From NCBI GenBank assembly GCA_963708575.1, contig CAVPTB010000007.1, positions 434,001 through 498,000 of the forward strand: a DNA stretch of 64,000 nucleotides, in the 5' to 3' direction. Source of the stretch: DASVWZ01 sp963708575. GTDB lineage: Bacteria > Acidobacteriota > Terriglobia > Terriglobales > Acidobacteriaceae. The translations under genes were made by a program, and so were the position numbers. The notes beneath the pieces are model-generated. The model saw nothing but the letters and a program-made list of their open reading frames with translations. It did no database searches and was not told the DNA's origin. Positions 1 through 9,556 of the stretch are shown here, one piece after another; the first letter of the stretch is position 1; each line of letters begins with the position of its first letter.

Positions 1-2
1 CC

Positions 3-1028
3 GAAACAGTAGCGGCCTGTCTTCGAAAGGCAAATCTTAACTGGACTGTCATTGCAGGTGCCGATCAAATTGTGATCGAGAGCGCATCTGCTTCACCCAA
101 TCTACTCGCCGAACTTACGCTGCCTCGGAATCGCATCGTGAAGCGCGACGGAAGCAAACTGATCGGAAGCGGACCCTTTATCGCGAGCCAATGGGATGCG
201 GGTAGGAAGCTGATTCTGGTGGCTCGAGATGGATACTGGGGAGGCCGTCCTTTTCTGGATTCAATCGAGCTCAGTTTCGGAAAGAACTTTCGCGAGCAAA
301 TGATGGCATTCGATCTGGGACAGGCACAACTGATCGAACTGGCGCCAGAACAGACGCATCAAGCCGCAACGGCGACGAGAAAGGTTCAGACGTCGGCGCC
401 GGATGATCTGCTGGCGCTCGTCTTCGCTAAGCCACCCCAGTCGCCTGAAGAGATTACTTTGCGAACAGCCTTGTCGCTGAGTATCAACCGCGATGTACTC
501 AATAGCGTGGTTTTGCAGGGCGGGGGCGTACCCACGGGGAGCATTCTTCCGAATTGGATGACAGGATACGGATTCGTATTTCCCAGCGACCAGGATTTGA
601 CGCGTGCCCAACAACTGCGTGGCCAAGTCCAGCAATCCCCACTTTGGACTCTCGGATTCGAAGTCAATGATCCAGTGGCTCGTGTCATTGCCGAACGTAT
701 TGTTCTCAACGCCCGCGATGCCGGACTCCGATTGCAATTGGGGCAGAACGGCGATGTTCAACTTGTAAAGGTTCCGCTCGGCTCGCGTGAGCCTCGCACG
801 GCTCTTATGGGAATGGCCGCAACTCTGGGCATAACGCCGCCCACTTCCGCCGGAGACACTGAGACTGATCTTTACCACGCTGAGCATAGCTTTCTGAGCT
901 CCGGTCGCGTTGTCCCTCTCCTTCATCTGCGCCGGGCCTATGCGGTGTCTATAAATGTGCGGGGCTGGAAAGCGAGCCAGGATGGTAGCTGGGATTTATC
1001 CAACATCTGGCTGGCGGAAAAGCCATGA
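3..1028 (+). CDS. ABC-type solute-binding protein, family 5 (3' part)
   Basis: The reading frame is open from the first bases of the window, so this is the C-terminal part of a longer gene; a GTG at 72 is internal, not a real start. The protein resembles family-5 (peptide/nickel/oligosaccharide) extracytoplasmic solute-binding proteins. The segment GSGPFIASQWDAG followed by GYWGGRPFLDSIE matches the conserved block of that family, and LRTALSLSINRDVL is the usual ligand-lobe helix. Members deliver substrates to an ABC permease outside the cytoplasmic membrane. Here the stop codon overlaps the start of a sensor kinase (ATGA), and no permease or ATPase follows, so the protein may serve as a sensory partner of that kinase (inference). 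The signal peptide lies upstream of the window. Confidence 0.8.
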   Translation, partial: ETVAACLRKANLNWTVIAGADQIVIESASASPNLLAELTLPRNRIVKRDGSKLIGSGPFIASQWDAGRKLILVARDGYWGGRPFLDSIELSFGKNFREQMMAFDLGQAQLIELAPEQTHQAATATRKVQTSAPDDLLALVFAKPPQSPEEITLRTALSLSINRDVLNSVVLQGGGVPTGSILPNWMTGYGFVFPSDQDLTRAQQLRGQVQQSPLWTLGFEVNDPVARVIAERIVLNARDAGLRLQLGQNGDVQLVKVPLGSREPRTALMGMAATLGITPPTSAGDTETDLYHAEHSFLSSGRVVPLLHLRRAYAVSINVRGWKASQDGSWDLSNIWLAEKP

Positions 1029-2845
1029 CGTTCCGGAGAAAACTCCTCCTCATTTTCGCGCTCACTGTATTCCTGTCGGTGGCGGCTGTTGCATGGATCG
1101 CGTCAGCACTGGTGAGGCGCGCTTTCGAGAAAAACAACGAAGAGCGTACCGCCGCGCTGGTCGCACAATTCCGCCGGGAATTCAATCAGCGTGGTGACGA
1201 AGTCGTGCACCGCGTTAGTGCAATTGCATCGAGCGATGCCGCCGAGAGGCTTTCCGCGAGTTTGCAGGATGGCTCTCCCGATTATGGGTTGTACTTGAAC
1301 GAGGGAAAAAAAATCGCCGATGCCCAGCAACTCGACTTTCTGGAATTCATAGACGGCCAGGGCAGGATCGTTACATCTGCTCAATCACCGGCGAAGTTCG
1401 GATATCAGGGAAATCTCTCCCTCAACCAGCTACCTGCTGCGGCCTTCCTGAAGCAGGAAGATTTGCCGGAAGGCAGCGCCTTGGGGATCTTTGCGGTCAA
1501 GGAAGTGATCGGTGGAGGCAGTCACTTGACGGTGATTGGCGGTCGCAAATTAGATAAGGATTTTGTTGCAAGTCTGGAATTGCCTGCAGGAATGAGGGCG
1601 ATGTTCTACGAAAACCTGGGGAACGGTTTTTCACCGGGTCAGTTGTTGAACGGGTCAACGGCAACTCAACAGGCGGACAAAATCCGCCCTCTGATCCAGC
1701 AGGTTCAGCAACAACGTCGAGAAATGTCTTCGCTGATCCACTGGTCGGATGACCCGGCAGAGGATGAGTCGGTTGATGCTATTCCGCTGAATGGTAAGGA
1801 TGGCCAACTTCTGGGGATCCTGTTGGTAGGGAGTTCGCGCCGTCCGTACGTGGAGTTACGCCAGCAAATTCGGTCCGCGGCTTTGCTTTCGGGTGGAGCG
1901 GGAATGGTAATCGCGGTCTTGCTGGCCGGTTGGTCAGCAGCGCGCATCACTCGCCCAGTAGAAGAACTCGCCGAAGCGGTGCGCAAGGTCGCGGCCGGCG
2001 ATCTTCAAACTCAGGTGGACGTTCGATCTTCCGATGAAATTGGAGAACTGGCTGGGTCTTTTAACCGCATGACTCGGGAGTTGCTGGAGCAGCGAGACAG
2101 AGCTGTACAGGCGGAGCGTGTTGCCGCTTGGCGAGAGTTGGCTCGGCGGCTGGCGCACGAACTAAAGAATCCGCTTTTCCCGCTGCAACTGACGATGGAG
2201 AATCTGCTGCGAGCGAAAGCCCAAAGCCCGGTGATTTTCGAAGAAATCTTTCAAGAAAGTTCGGCCACCCTGCTGGCTGAGATAGGAAATTTAAAGTCAA
2301 TCATCTCTCGCTTCAGCGAATTTTCCAAAATGCCCGAGCCGCAGTTGCAGCAGATCCACCTAAACGAGATCGTACTGAATGTTACGCGGCTTTTCGCCGC
2401 TCAATTGAAAACGCCGGTACGGAAAGAAATCAATTGCCAGTTGGAACTGGGCGACGGAGATGATGCCATTGCGGCAGATGCAGATCTCCTGCATCGCGCG
2501 TTGTCGAACCTGGTTTTGAACGCGATGGACGCCATGCCGCAAGGCGGAACGCTGACATTGCGCACGCGTTATACCCGCGACTATGCATACATTGAGGTTG
2601 CGGACACGGGAACCGGATTGACTCCCGAGGAATGTGAGCGCATCTTCACTCCTTATTACACCAGCAAGTCGCATGGGACCGGTCTTGGACTGGCGATCGT
2701 GCAGTCGGTGGTGAGCGATCATGGGGGAAGGATCAGCGTGCGCAGTCAGACCGGAGTGGGAACGACGTTTACCATCGAGTTGCCGGTTAAACCGGCAGCG
2801 ATTGTTCAGGCGACCGAGCCTAAGGATGTCCAGTCCTATATATAA
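1025..2845 (+). CDS. NtrY-like membrane sensor histidine kinase
   Basis: Two-component sensor kinase of 606 aa. A first membrane helix lies at about residues 7-29, an extracytoplasmic sensor region at about 30-283, a second helix at about 284-304, HAMP at about 303-355, a HisKA-type dimerisation domain with phospho-acceptor His378 (ARRLAHELKNPL), and an HATPase domain with intact N box (LSNLVLNAMDAM), G1 box (DTGTGL) and G2 box (GTGLGL). The H-box context ELKNPL followed by PLQLTMENL is typical of NtrY-type kinases. The ATG overlaps the stop of the solute-binding protein by 4 nt, and the partner regulator begins 8 nt downstream, so the three genes are probably one transcript. The kinase likely phosphorylates the NtrX-like protein; the stimulus is unknown. 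Confidence 0.9.
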   Translation: MTFRRKLLLIFALTVFLSVAAVAWIASALVRRAFEKNNEERTAALVAQFRREFNQRGDEVVHRVSAIASSDAAERLSASLQDGSPDYGLYLNEGKKIADAQQLDFLEFIDGQGRIVTSAQSPAKFGYQGNLSLNQLPAAAFLKQEDLPEGSALGIFAVKEVIGGGSHLTVIGGRKLDKDFVASLELPAGMRAMFYENLGNGFSPGQLLNGSTATQQADKIRPLIQQVQQQRREMSSLIHWSDDPAEDESVDAIPLNGKDGQLLGILLVGSSRRPYVELRQQIRSAALLSGGAGMVIAVLLAGWSAARITRPVEELAEAVRKVAAGDLQTQVDVRSSDEIGELAGSFNRMTRELLEQRDRAVQAERVAAWRELARRLAHELKNPLFPLQLTMENLLRAKAQSPVIFEEIFQESSATLLAEIGNLKSIISRFSEFSKMPEPQLQQIHLNEIVLNVTRLFAAQLKTPVRKEINCQLELGDGDDAIAADADLLHRALSNLVLNAMDAMPQGGTLTLRTRYTRDYAYIEVADTGTGLTPEECERIFTPYYTSKSHGTGLGLAIVQSVVSDHGGRISVRSQTGVGTTFTIELPVKPAAIVQATEPKDVQSYI

Positions 2846-2853
2846 GGAGCCGA

Positions 2854-4245
2854 GTGGCGGGAAAAGCTAATTTGCTCATAGTGGATGACGAGGCCAACAC
2901 CCTGGCGTCGCTGTCGCGAGCGTTTCGTCTGGCCGGGCACGATGCTACGGTCTGCGATAACGCCACCAAAGCACTCGATCTGGCGAAATCGCAGAACTTC
3001 GATTTGATCTTTTCAGACGTCGTTATGCCAGGCAAGGATGGCCTCTCGTTGCTCGAAGACTTGCGAGCACAAGGGGTCACAACCCCGGTAGTGATGATGT
3101 CCGGACAGGCGCATATCGAGATGGCTGTAAGAGCGACACGCTTGGGGGCACTCGACTTCCTGGAAAAGCCAATTTCGACAGAGCGGTTGCTGCTCAGCGT
3201 CGATAATGTTCTGAAGCTTCAGCGACTTGAATCGGAAAACCGGCAACTCCGGCAGCGGCTCGGGAAACCCGAAATTGTCTGGACCAGCGAGGTTATGAAA
3301 AAAATCATGGCCCAGGTGGAGCGTGTAGCGGCGAGTGAATCTCGCGTATGCATCCTGGGAGAAACCGGCACGGGTAAGGAACTAGTAGCGCGCACTCTGC
3401 ATGAGCGAAGTCCTCGCGCCTCGGGACCGTTCGTGACACTAAACTGTGCTGCCGTCCCCGCAGAGTTGATCGAGTCAGAGCTGTTTGGCCACGAGAAGGG
3501 ATCATTTACCGGCGCGGCGGCAAGGCATGTAGGCAAATTCGAACAGGCCGAACATGGCACGATTTTTCTGGATGAGATTGGCGACATGCCGCTGGCCATG
3601 CAGGCCAAGCTGCTCAGAGTGCTCGAGGAAGGTGAGGTTGAGAGAATCGGTGGAGACAAGGCGATCCGGGTAGATGTGCGCGTGCTGGTCGCGACCCATC
3701 GGAATCTCCAATCCCTGGTGAGGGAAGGGAAGTTTCGTCAGGATCTTTTTCACCGGGTCTATGTCTTTCCTCTTGTCTTGCCGCCCTTAAGGGAGCGGCG
3801 AGATGACATTTCTGCACTGATTGAACACTTTGCCAAACAGGTTTGCACACAGAACAATTGGAAGCCCATCGTTTTCGATTCGCAAGCAATCCAAGCATTG
3901 ACGGAGTATGCGTGGCCAGGGAACGTTCGTGAGTTGCGGAATGTGGTGGAGCGATTGATGCTGCTGGCCACCGAGGACAGAGTTACGTTGGCGACGGTTC
4001 GGACGGCATTGCCAGTGGGTAACACCGACTCGACGCTTTTCACTGCGGGAACTGGACCGCTGGCTGATCGAGTCAAGGATTTTGAAAGAGAAACTATCGT
4101 GGCCGAATTGAAGCGTCACAACAACAACGTGACGAGTACAGCAAAGGCCCTAGGCCTGGAGCGCAGTCATCTTTACAAAAAGGCTGAACTGTTGGGAATC
4201 GATATTCAGAAGCAGCGCCGGGAAGATGGACCGGAGTCGTTGTGA
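2854..4245 (+). CDS. NtrX/NtrC-family sigma-54-dependent response regulator
   Basis: Response regulator of 463 aa that activates RNA polymerase with sigma-54. It has a receiver domain at about 1-120 with acidic pair D11/D12 and phospho-acceptor D55, an AAA+ ATPase at about 143-370 (Walker A GETGTGKE; Walker B FLDEIGDM) and a Fis-type helix-turn-helix at the C terminus. The sigma-54 contact loop reads GSFTGA rather than the canonical GAFTGA, a variant also present in the regulator at 12286. The GTG start at 2854 is chosen because AAGGAG (2844-2849), overlapping the stop of the kinase, sits 4 nt upstream. The C-terminal SHLYKK element resembles NtrX. It is the expected partner of the adjacent NtrY-like kinase. 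Confidence 0.92.
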   Translation: MAGKANLLIVDDEANTLASLSRAFRLAGHDATVCDNATKALDLAKSQNFDLIFSDVVMPGKDGLSLLEDLRAQGVTTPVVMMSGQAHIEMAVRATRLGALDFLEKPISTERLLLSVDNVLKLQRLESENRQLRQRLGKPEIVWTSEVMKKIMAQVERVAASESRVCILGETGTGKELVARTLHERSPRASGPFVTLNCAAVPAELIESELFGHEKGSFTGAAARHVGKFEQAEHGTIFLDEIGDMPLAMQAKLLRVLEEGEVERIGGDKAIRVDVRVLVATHRNLQSLVREGKFRQDLFHRVYVFPLVLPPLRERRDDISALIEHFAKQVCTQNNWKPIVFDSQAIQALTEYAWPGNVRELRNVVERLMLLATEDRVTLATVRTALPVGNTDSTLFTAGTGPLADRVKDFERETIVAELKRHNNNVTSTAKALGLERSHLYKKAELLGIDIQKQRREDGPESL

Positions 4246-4255
4246 CACGTGTTCC

Positions 4256-4675
4256 TCAATCATGTCCTGGCGTGAGTCCGTGCAGATGCGGGTGCGCAGA
4301 ACTTCGTCCCGCGGAGTAGCCTGCGATATACGAGAGAAGTAGTAGGAGTCGAATATTCCCGATCGCATCGCGCGACCCATTTGCCAGACCCTGCGCCAAG
4401 TCCAGTTGGGCGAACTCAAATCCGTGGCGAAGTGATTCTCGGTGCTTCACGGTGGCCGACAGAGTGCTCAAGTTGGAGAATACAAAGGGCAGGTGGATTT
4501 CCAATTCAACTTGGTCTCCGACAGGAAGTTCCGCTTCCAAGGCGGCGGAAATTCCGGATTCGCTGATTTCGAGAACCTGCCCGCGGGTCAACCCGAACAG
4601 GCGCGAATGAACATTGACGCTGACATCGATCGCGTAGCGCGTTTGACGGCGGTGCTCCTGGCTTCGATCTTGCAT
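4256..4675 (-). CDS. PilZ-domain protein
   Basis: Protein of 139 aa containing a single PilZ-like domain, the usual receptor for cyclic di-GMP in the cytoplasm. The RxxxR motif is visible at R9-R13 (RRQTR), and the second motif reads E36-I-S38-E-S-G41, so the usual Asp/Asn of [D/N]xSxxG is Glu. This may weaken ligand binding (inference). After the domain, about 30 residues form a hydrophobic then His/Gly-rich tail (LLLLLSYIAGYSAG) that is not part of PilZ and might reflect a 3' frameshift or an unusual extension. It is convergent with the sigma-54 activator (10 nt apart) and follows a small zinc-ribbon gene by 30 nt on the same strand, which suggests a two-gene unit. Confidence 0.8.
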   Translation of the reverse strand: MQDRSQEHRRQTRYAIDVSVNVHSRLFGLTRGQVLEISESGISAALEAELPVGDQVELEIHLPFVFSNLSTLSATVKHRESLRHGFEFAQLDLAQGLANGSRDAIGNIRLLLLLSYIAGYSAGRSSAHPHLHGLTPGHD

Positions 4676-4705
4676 GTATTGCTGTCCTCGATCAGATGTC
4701 TCGAG

Positions 4706-4948
4706 TTACGCGTGGACGGCGTTGTGTTTAGACCGACGTCTTTTTTGTACCCGGATGAAGACCGGACGATAACTTCGTTTGAGGCACCCCACGCAACGGA
4801 TGGGTCTGACGAGCAGCAACCGGAGAACGAATTTTTCAAACGGTGACCGGCGCCGGGACTGATAGCCGATATTCGTATTGCACCTTGGGCAATGGAATTC
4901 TCGTATGTTCCAGATCCAGATTGCCGGACTGGCATTATCGAATGACAC
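4706..4948 (-). CDS. small zinc-ribbon-like protein
   Basis: Small protein of 80 aa with two CxxC knuckles, C20-P-R-C23 and C52-V-G-C55, separated by a basic then hydrophobic segment (RRRSPFEKF, VLRLLLVRP). From memory, short acidobacterial proteins with a CPRC...RRR..E...LLLRP.RC..C pattern recur next to signalling genes; their function is unknown. The knuckles suggest a structural zinc site. The gene lies 30 nt upstream of the PilZ gene on the same strand. The start is uncertain because the first 18 residues lack recognisable features. The 262 nt upstream (4949-5210) contain only unconvincing short frames. Confidence 0.6.
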   Translation of the reverse strand: MSFDNASPAIWIWNIREFHCPRCNTNIGYQSRRRSPFEKFVLRLLLVRPIRCVGCLKRSYRPVFIRVQKRRRSKHNAVHA

Positions 4949-5210
4949 CTATCCACCTCTTCTATGGGTCCTTAATATTTGTCTGGGCGAGGACGAATGG
5001 TCCTTTGCTCAACCGAGCAAAGCCCACCAACACACCCCAACTGTGGCATCTTGGCTGCCAAACCCCGCTGCAGATCGTTTTGGCGGAACTCATGTCTCAT
5101 CAATGCGTTAAAAAGGAGCATTGGATGATTCAAGCTGCCGAGAGCGCCAAGACGTGTCCGGCTACCAGATAGTCGTTCGAAGCTTGGAAAGATTATGAGT
5201 CGACGGCCAG

Positions 5211-8200
5211 CTAATTCGCAGTCGATCTGGAGATAAACAGGGGTTCGGTGGAGGCAATCGCGTCTCGAATTTTGGTGCCCAGGGTACGCAAATTGAATGG
5301 CTTCTGCAGAAAGCGAACCCTGGAAGTGAGGATGCCGCGACGGACCACGGCGTCGTCGGTGTAGCCGGAGATAAAAACTACTCGTGTTCGAGGTCGCTTG
5401 GCGATCAACTGCTCGGCAAGTTCTCGTCCATTCATTTTCGGCATAACGACGTCCGTGATGAGAAGGTCGATATCCTCCGTGAACCCGCTCGAGAGCGTTA
5501 GAGCGTCCGGTCCCGTTCTTGCGCTCAACACTTTGTAGCCCGCATTTTTCAAATACACGGTGATTGCTTCACGTAGGTCATCTTCGTCTTCGACAAGCAG
5601 AATGGTTTCCGTCCCCCGCAGATTGCCACGCACCTCACCATCAGTTTCTATGGGGGAGCCTTGCTGAGTGACGCGCGGGAAGTAAACTCTGAAAGTAGTT
5701 CCCAGGTCTTGTTCGCTCTCGACCGACACGTGTCCGCCGCTCTGCTTGACGATTCCATAAATCGTTGACAGACCTAATCCGGTACCCTTTCCCACATCCT
5801 TTGTCGTAAAAAAAGGTTCGAATACACGTTCCCTAGTTTCGGCGTCCATACCGCAGCCGGTATCTTTGACCGTCACCACGACATAGCTACCAGCGGGGAC
5901 GGATGAGTGAGACTCCGCCGAGTCCTCTCCTATCTCAACATTATCTGTTTCAATTACTAGTCGGCCACCTTCGGCCATAGCATCGCGAGCGTTGACAGCC
6001 AAGTTTAGAATGACTTGTTCGAACTGGACGGGATCGACTTTAACAAGTCCGAGTGATGCCCCAGGGATAATTGTCAGCTTGATATCTTCACCAATAATTC
6101 GGCCAAGCATTCTGCCCGTTTCTTGCAACAGAGCGTTGAGGTCAACCACCGCCGGACTAAGCACCTGCTTGCGTCCAAACGCAAGTAGTTGCCGGGTCAG
6201 GCCGCTGGCGCGCTCGATGGCTATAGATGCTTTGCCGATGTAACTATCGAGCGTCGTGTTTCCTTCAATATGCTCCCGTACTAGTTCCAAATATCCGCCG
6301 ACGATGCCGAGAAGATTATTGAAATCGTGGGCGATGCCGCCTGCCAGGTTGCCGATTGCTTCCATTTTCTGCGATTGGCGAAGTTGTTCTTCCAGGGATT
6401 CGCGCTCCGTTACATCACGAATCGTGACCAGATGGTGACCTGGCAGGAAGTTCGCGCAAGCGACGAATTCCACTACTTGCTTCTCGCAGTTGGGACGTCG
6501 GATCGCGAAAAAGTCAAGATGCTGTCCTTTGGCAAGAAAGACTTGCCAGATTTTTTCGAAATCCTTATCGACACCGGGGAATTCGGCAATACGACGAGCC
6601 ATGAATTGTTCGACGGATACATCGAATAGGCGAGATCCTGCAGCATTCAGATCGATGCATCTGCCGTCGTCATCGACGATGGCCATGCCGTCGAGAGATC
6701 CTTCAAAGACCGCCTGAAACTTCCGCGCTTCTTTCTCCAAAGCCTGCTCAGCCAGTTTGCGCTGCGTCAGATCTTGGATCTGCGTGACGAAATATAGTGG
6801 TCGAGACTCACCGTCCCTTACTAAAGACACGCTCACTTGAACCCAGATTACTGAGCCGTTCTTGTGAATGTATCTTTTCTCGACTTGAAAGGATTCCACC
6901 TCGCCAGCCAACAACCTTTCGCGGCCATCGGCGGTCTTCGAGATATCTTCCGAAGGTGTGATGGATTGATAGTTCAGGCGCAGAAGTTCCTCGGCTGGGT
7001 AGCCTGTGATCACAGACCAGGAACGATTGACCCTGAGGAATTGGCCATCAAGCGAAACCATTGCCATACCGGTAGTTGCCTGGTCGAACGCGCTGCGAAA
7101 CCGCGCCTCACTCTCCCGCAGTGCGCTCTCGTATTCTTTCCTGGCAGTGATGTCTTGTAAAACGAGGAGAATGCACGACTCGTCGCTGAGAGAAATCGAC
7201 TCGGCGAATACCGACCAGACTCGAGGCGAACTTGGCATGAGAGCTATGGTCATCTCGGCCCGTTGGGCTGTACCATCTTTTTTCACTGATCCTAAGAAGG
7301 TTTGTCGATCGTCGGATTTTGTCCACAACGCTAGCTCGCTGATGGTCAGACCGACGACTTCGTCCCTCTCCCTCCCGCAGGCATGAAAGAACGCCGGGTT
7401 CGCATCCAACACGCGATCGTCGGAAGTCTTTATGATCACCTTGGGTAGCGGATTGGCGAAAAATGCCTTCGCAAAGCGCTCCTCTGCCCGCTTCAAGTCG
7501 GTCACATCTTCGCCTACACCCACCATGAACTGACCGACAATGTTATCTTGCCAAAGGATGCGGCGGGTGCTGCCGTCCCGATTGGTCAGACTTCTTTCAT
7601 AGGGTTTGCTTCGAAGGGGGATCTCGTCCCGAAGGGCACGAACCACATAGTCCCTTTCGGACCGGCTCTCCTCGTAATTGCTTCTTGTGAGCCGCCACCA
7701 TCCGTCACCCAGCAAGTCCGCGGCGGGATATCCCAAGACCCGCTCCACTTCCGGATTTGCATAAGTGATGTTCCCAGTCGCATCCAGAATCAGCACGAGC
7801 GACCCAACCTTCTCCAAGATTTCGTCGGAGACATGGAGCTTCGCCTCCACCCTCTTCAGTTCATTGAGGGCCCGCAACTTCTCCAGGGCTTCCTCGTGAT
7901 GGCGCGTCCGTTCCACCGCATATCGGATCGCTCTGAACAGTTCACGACCGCTGACCTGACCCTTCACCAGATAATCCTGGGCGCCAAGATGAACTAGTCT
8001 GAGGGCGAGGTCCTCGTCTGCCGTGCCAGTGAGAATGACGATAGGAATATTGGGTACAACCGAGCGGATTGTCTCGAACGAATCTGCTCCGGTGTGGTCG
8101 GGAAGCGACAGGTCCATCAGGATGAGATCAAAGTTCTTGTACTGAAGGCGCGAGACTGCTTGATCAAGGCGTGGATATTGTTCCAACTCGGTTGACGTAT

Positions 8201-8276
8201 TAAGCCCACCGTCGCGGAGCATCTCTTGTATGAGACGCACGTCGCCAGGGTTGTCCTCGATCAAGAGAATCTGCAT
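5211..8276 (-). CDS. cytoplasmic hybrid histidine kinase, REC-PAS(x4)-HK-REC
   Basis: Hybrid sensor kinase of 1021 aa with no membrane helix. Order: an N-terminal receiver (about 1-120, phospho-acceptor D55 in LILMDLSLPD); four PAS domains at about 150-265, 270-385, 390-510 and 515-630, each followed by a PAC-like segment; a HisKA domain with GIAHDFNNLL; an HATPase with intact N box (NLAVNARDAM), DTGCGMD and GTGLGL; and a C-terminal receiver (LLITDVVMPKMNG). Receivers at both ends suggest that it receives a phosphate from another kinase at the N terminus and passes one on internally, as in phosphorelays (inference). It is divergent from the Crp/Fnr-type regulator, with a 518-nt gap between. 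No dedicated output regulator is adjacent. Confidence 0.93.
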   Translation of the reverse strand: MQILLIEDNPGDVRLIQEMLRDGGLNTSTELEQYPRLDQAVSRLQYKNFDLILMDLSLPDHTGADSFETIRSVVPNIPIVILTGTADEDLALRLVHLGAQDYLVKGQVSGRELFRAIRYAVERTRHHEEALEKLRALNELKRVEAKLHVSDEILEKVGSLVLILDATGNITYANPEVERVLGYPAADLLGDGWWRLTRSNYEESRSERDYVVRALRDEIPLRSKPYERSLTNRDGSTRRILWQDNIVGQFMVGVGEDVTDLKRAEERFAKAFFANPLPKVIIKTSDDRVLDANPAFFHACGRERDEVVGLTISELALWTKSDDRQTFLGSVKKDGTAQRAEMTIALMPSSPRVWSVFAESISLSDESCILLVLQDITARKEYESALRESEARFRSAFDQATTGMAMVSLDGQFLRVNRSWSVITGYPAEELLRLNYQSITPSEDISKTADGRERLLAGEVESFQVEKRYIHKNGSVIWVQVSVSLVRDGESRPLYFVTQIQDLTQRKLAEQALEKEARKFQAVFEGSLDGMAIVDDDGRCIDLNAAGSRLFDVSVEQFMARRIAEFPGVDKDFEKIWQVFLAKGQHLDFFAIRRPNCEKQVVEFVACANFLPGHHLVTIRDVTERESLEEQLRQSQKMEAIGNLAGGIAHDFNNLLGIVGGYLELVREHIEGNTTLDSYIGKASIAIERASGLTRQLLAFGRKQVLSPAVVDLNALLQETGRMLGRIIGEDIKLTIIPGASLGLVKVDPVQFEQVILNLAVNARDAMAEGGRLVIETDNVEIGEDSAESHSSVPAGSYVVVTVKDTGCGMDAETRERVFEPFFTTKDVGKGTGLGLSTIYGIVKQSGGHVSVESEQDLGTTFRVYFPRVTQQGSPIETDGEVRGNLRGTETILLVEDEDDLREAITVYLKNAGYKVLSARTGPDALTLSSGFTEDIDLLITDVVMPKMNGRELAEQLIAKRPRTRVVFISGYTDDAVVRRGILTSRVRFLQKPFNLRTLGTKIRDAIASTEPLFISRSTAN

Positions 8277-8794
8277 CTGCGTTAATTCACATTTCCATCA
8301 GCACTACCGGGCGGACCACCGAAAACCAATGAAACCTCAATAGCCCTCCCAAGCTTCAACAGAATCATTCAAGTACTCGGGCGGCTGACTTTTGGCGATA
8401 CAAGTGGGCCATGGCCATCACCATGCTTTGGGGGATTTGCATTCGTGAGGTCAATACATTTCGGGCTGGGCAGCATAGCCCGCGGACATAGCGGCAATCG
8501 GTTGGCCATTGCAACAATTCGGGTTAGTAGGAAGTTACTCTAGATACCGACGTTATATTGCTGGAGGTGCGGGCGTTACACATTTGAAGAACGCGAAATG
8601 GCTTTCCAATCAACGACATTTCGACAAATGTTTGGACCGCAGAGTACAGTTTCTGGATTTGTGTCTGGATTCTGGACAGAACTGAAGACTTTCGCCAAGA
8701 ATCTGCTTGATCTTGACGTCACAAAAAGGCATATGATAAGTGCGGAATGGCGAACCTTTAGGATTTCTTTGACCCCAAACTGAAGGGGTGGGTC
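8277..8794. other. intergenic region between hybrid kinase and Crp-type gene
   Basis: This 518-nt divergent spacer must hold the promoters of both flanking genes. An open frame of 61 codons (8598-8783) lies just before the regulator but has no recognisable domain and a poor ribosome binding site, so I do not call it a gene. A 6-bp inverted repeat, CGGGCT and AGCCCG, is at 8462-8482. No RNA gene is recognisable. Confidence 0.6.
8707..8737 (+). promoter_or_regulatory. candidate promoter of the Crp/Fnr-type gene
   Basis: TTGATC (8707-8712) and TATGAT (8732-8737) are separated by 19 bp, about 57 nt before the regulator ATG. The -10 matches 5 of 6 consensus bases; the spacer is longer than ideal. 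An alternative -35, TTGACG at 8713, sits too close. Weak evidence only. Confidence 0.3.
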
Positions 8795-9541
8795 ATGTCA
8801 CGCCTTAAGCCTGAGTTCGAAGAGCTCTTGCGGTTGCAATCCGATTCAGTATTTCTCCGCGATCTATCCTCATTGCAACTCAAACGCCTAGCCGAACCAG
8901 CCTCCATGAAGATTTTCCCGGCGCGCACACTGCTCTATCGCCAAGGTGATCAGCCGACGGTGTGCGTTCTAGTAGTGAACGGCATGATCAAGTTATCCGA
9001 GGTTTCGGATACCGGCCATCTAACGACACTCGCCTTGATTTCTCGAGGTCAGATGGTTGGCGGGCAGGCGTTAGTGGGTCACCATACCAATTTGTTTTCC
9101 GCCGAGGCCGTTGATTCGACGCGCGTCCTGGTTTGGCGCGGGCCTGAGCTAAGAGCTTTGATGCAACGGATCCCGAGGCTGGCATGGAACGCTTACGTCG
9201 CTACTTATGGCCGTTTGGAGGAGTTTGCGGCGCGCTGGCGCGAATTGGTGACCGACAATGTCGAGCAACGCATTGCTCGAGCGCTCTTACGATTGGCACG
9301 ACAGCTGGCTAAGCGTGAGGGCGAACAACTGGTCATTGACAGCCGGATTTCCGGGCAAGACCTCGCGGGATATGTCGGCACGAGCCTGTTCACCGTGAGT
9401 CGAGTTCTAAACCGGTGGGAGCGGCAGGGGATGGTCCGGCATCGCCGAAACATTCTGGTACTTCAAGATATACAAGCCCTCAACACCATCGCGGGACTAG
9501 GTTTGACCGAGGACCTCCTTCCGGCCGTGTCTAACGGCTAG
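8795..9541 (+). CDS. Crp/Fnr-family transcriptional regulator
   Basis: Regulator of 248 aa with an N-terminal cyclic-nucleotide-binding-like beta-barrel (about 20-130), a dimerisation helix (about 135-170) and a winged helix-turn-helix (about 185-235). It contains a single Cys (in TVCVLVV), so it cannot carry the four-Cys iron-sulphur cluster of Fnr. The barrel also lacks a clear cAMP pocket motif, so the effector is unknown. The recognition helix reads SLFTVSRVLNRWERQG: the Ser-Arg pair of Fnr is kept, but the Glu that contacts the GTGA/TTGA half-site is Phe, so its operator may differ from classic sites. It lies between two hybrid kinase genes; a perfect palindrome (9557-9574) follows its stop. 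Confidence 0.88.
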   Translation: MSRLKPEFEELLRLQSDSVFLRDLSSLQLKRLAEPASMKIFPARTLLYRQGDQPTVCVLVVNGMIKLSEVSDTGHLTTLALISRGQMVGGQALVGHHTNLFSAEAVDSTRVLVWRGPELRALMQRIPRLAWNAYVATYGRLEEFAARWRELVTDNVEQRIARALLRLARQLAKREGEQLVIDSRISGQDLAGYVGTSLFTVSRVLNRWERQGMVRHRRNILVLQDIQALNTIAGLGLTEDLLPAVSNG

Positions 9542-9556
9542 ACAATATTCTGTCGC

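Noticed and set aside
4843..5172. Overlapping short plus-strand frames in the gap before the first hybrid kinase
   Set aside because: They overlap the zinc-ribbon gene on the other strand and show no family features.
8598..8783. 61-codon frame just before the Crp-type gene
   Set aside because: No recognisable domain and no good ribosome binding site; the composition looks non-coding.
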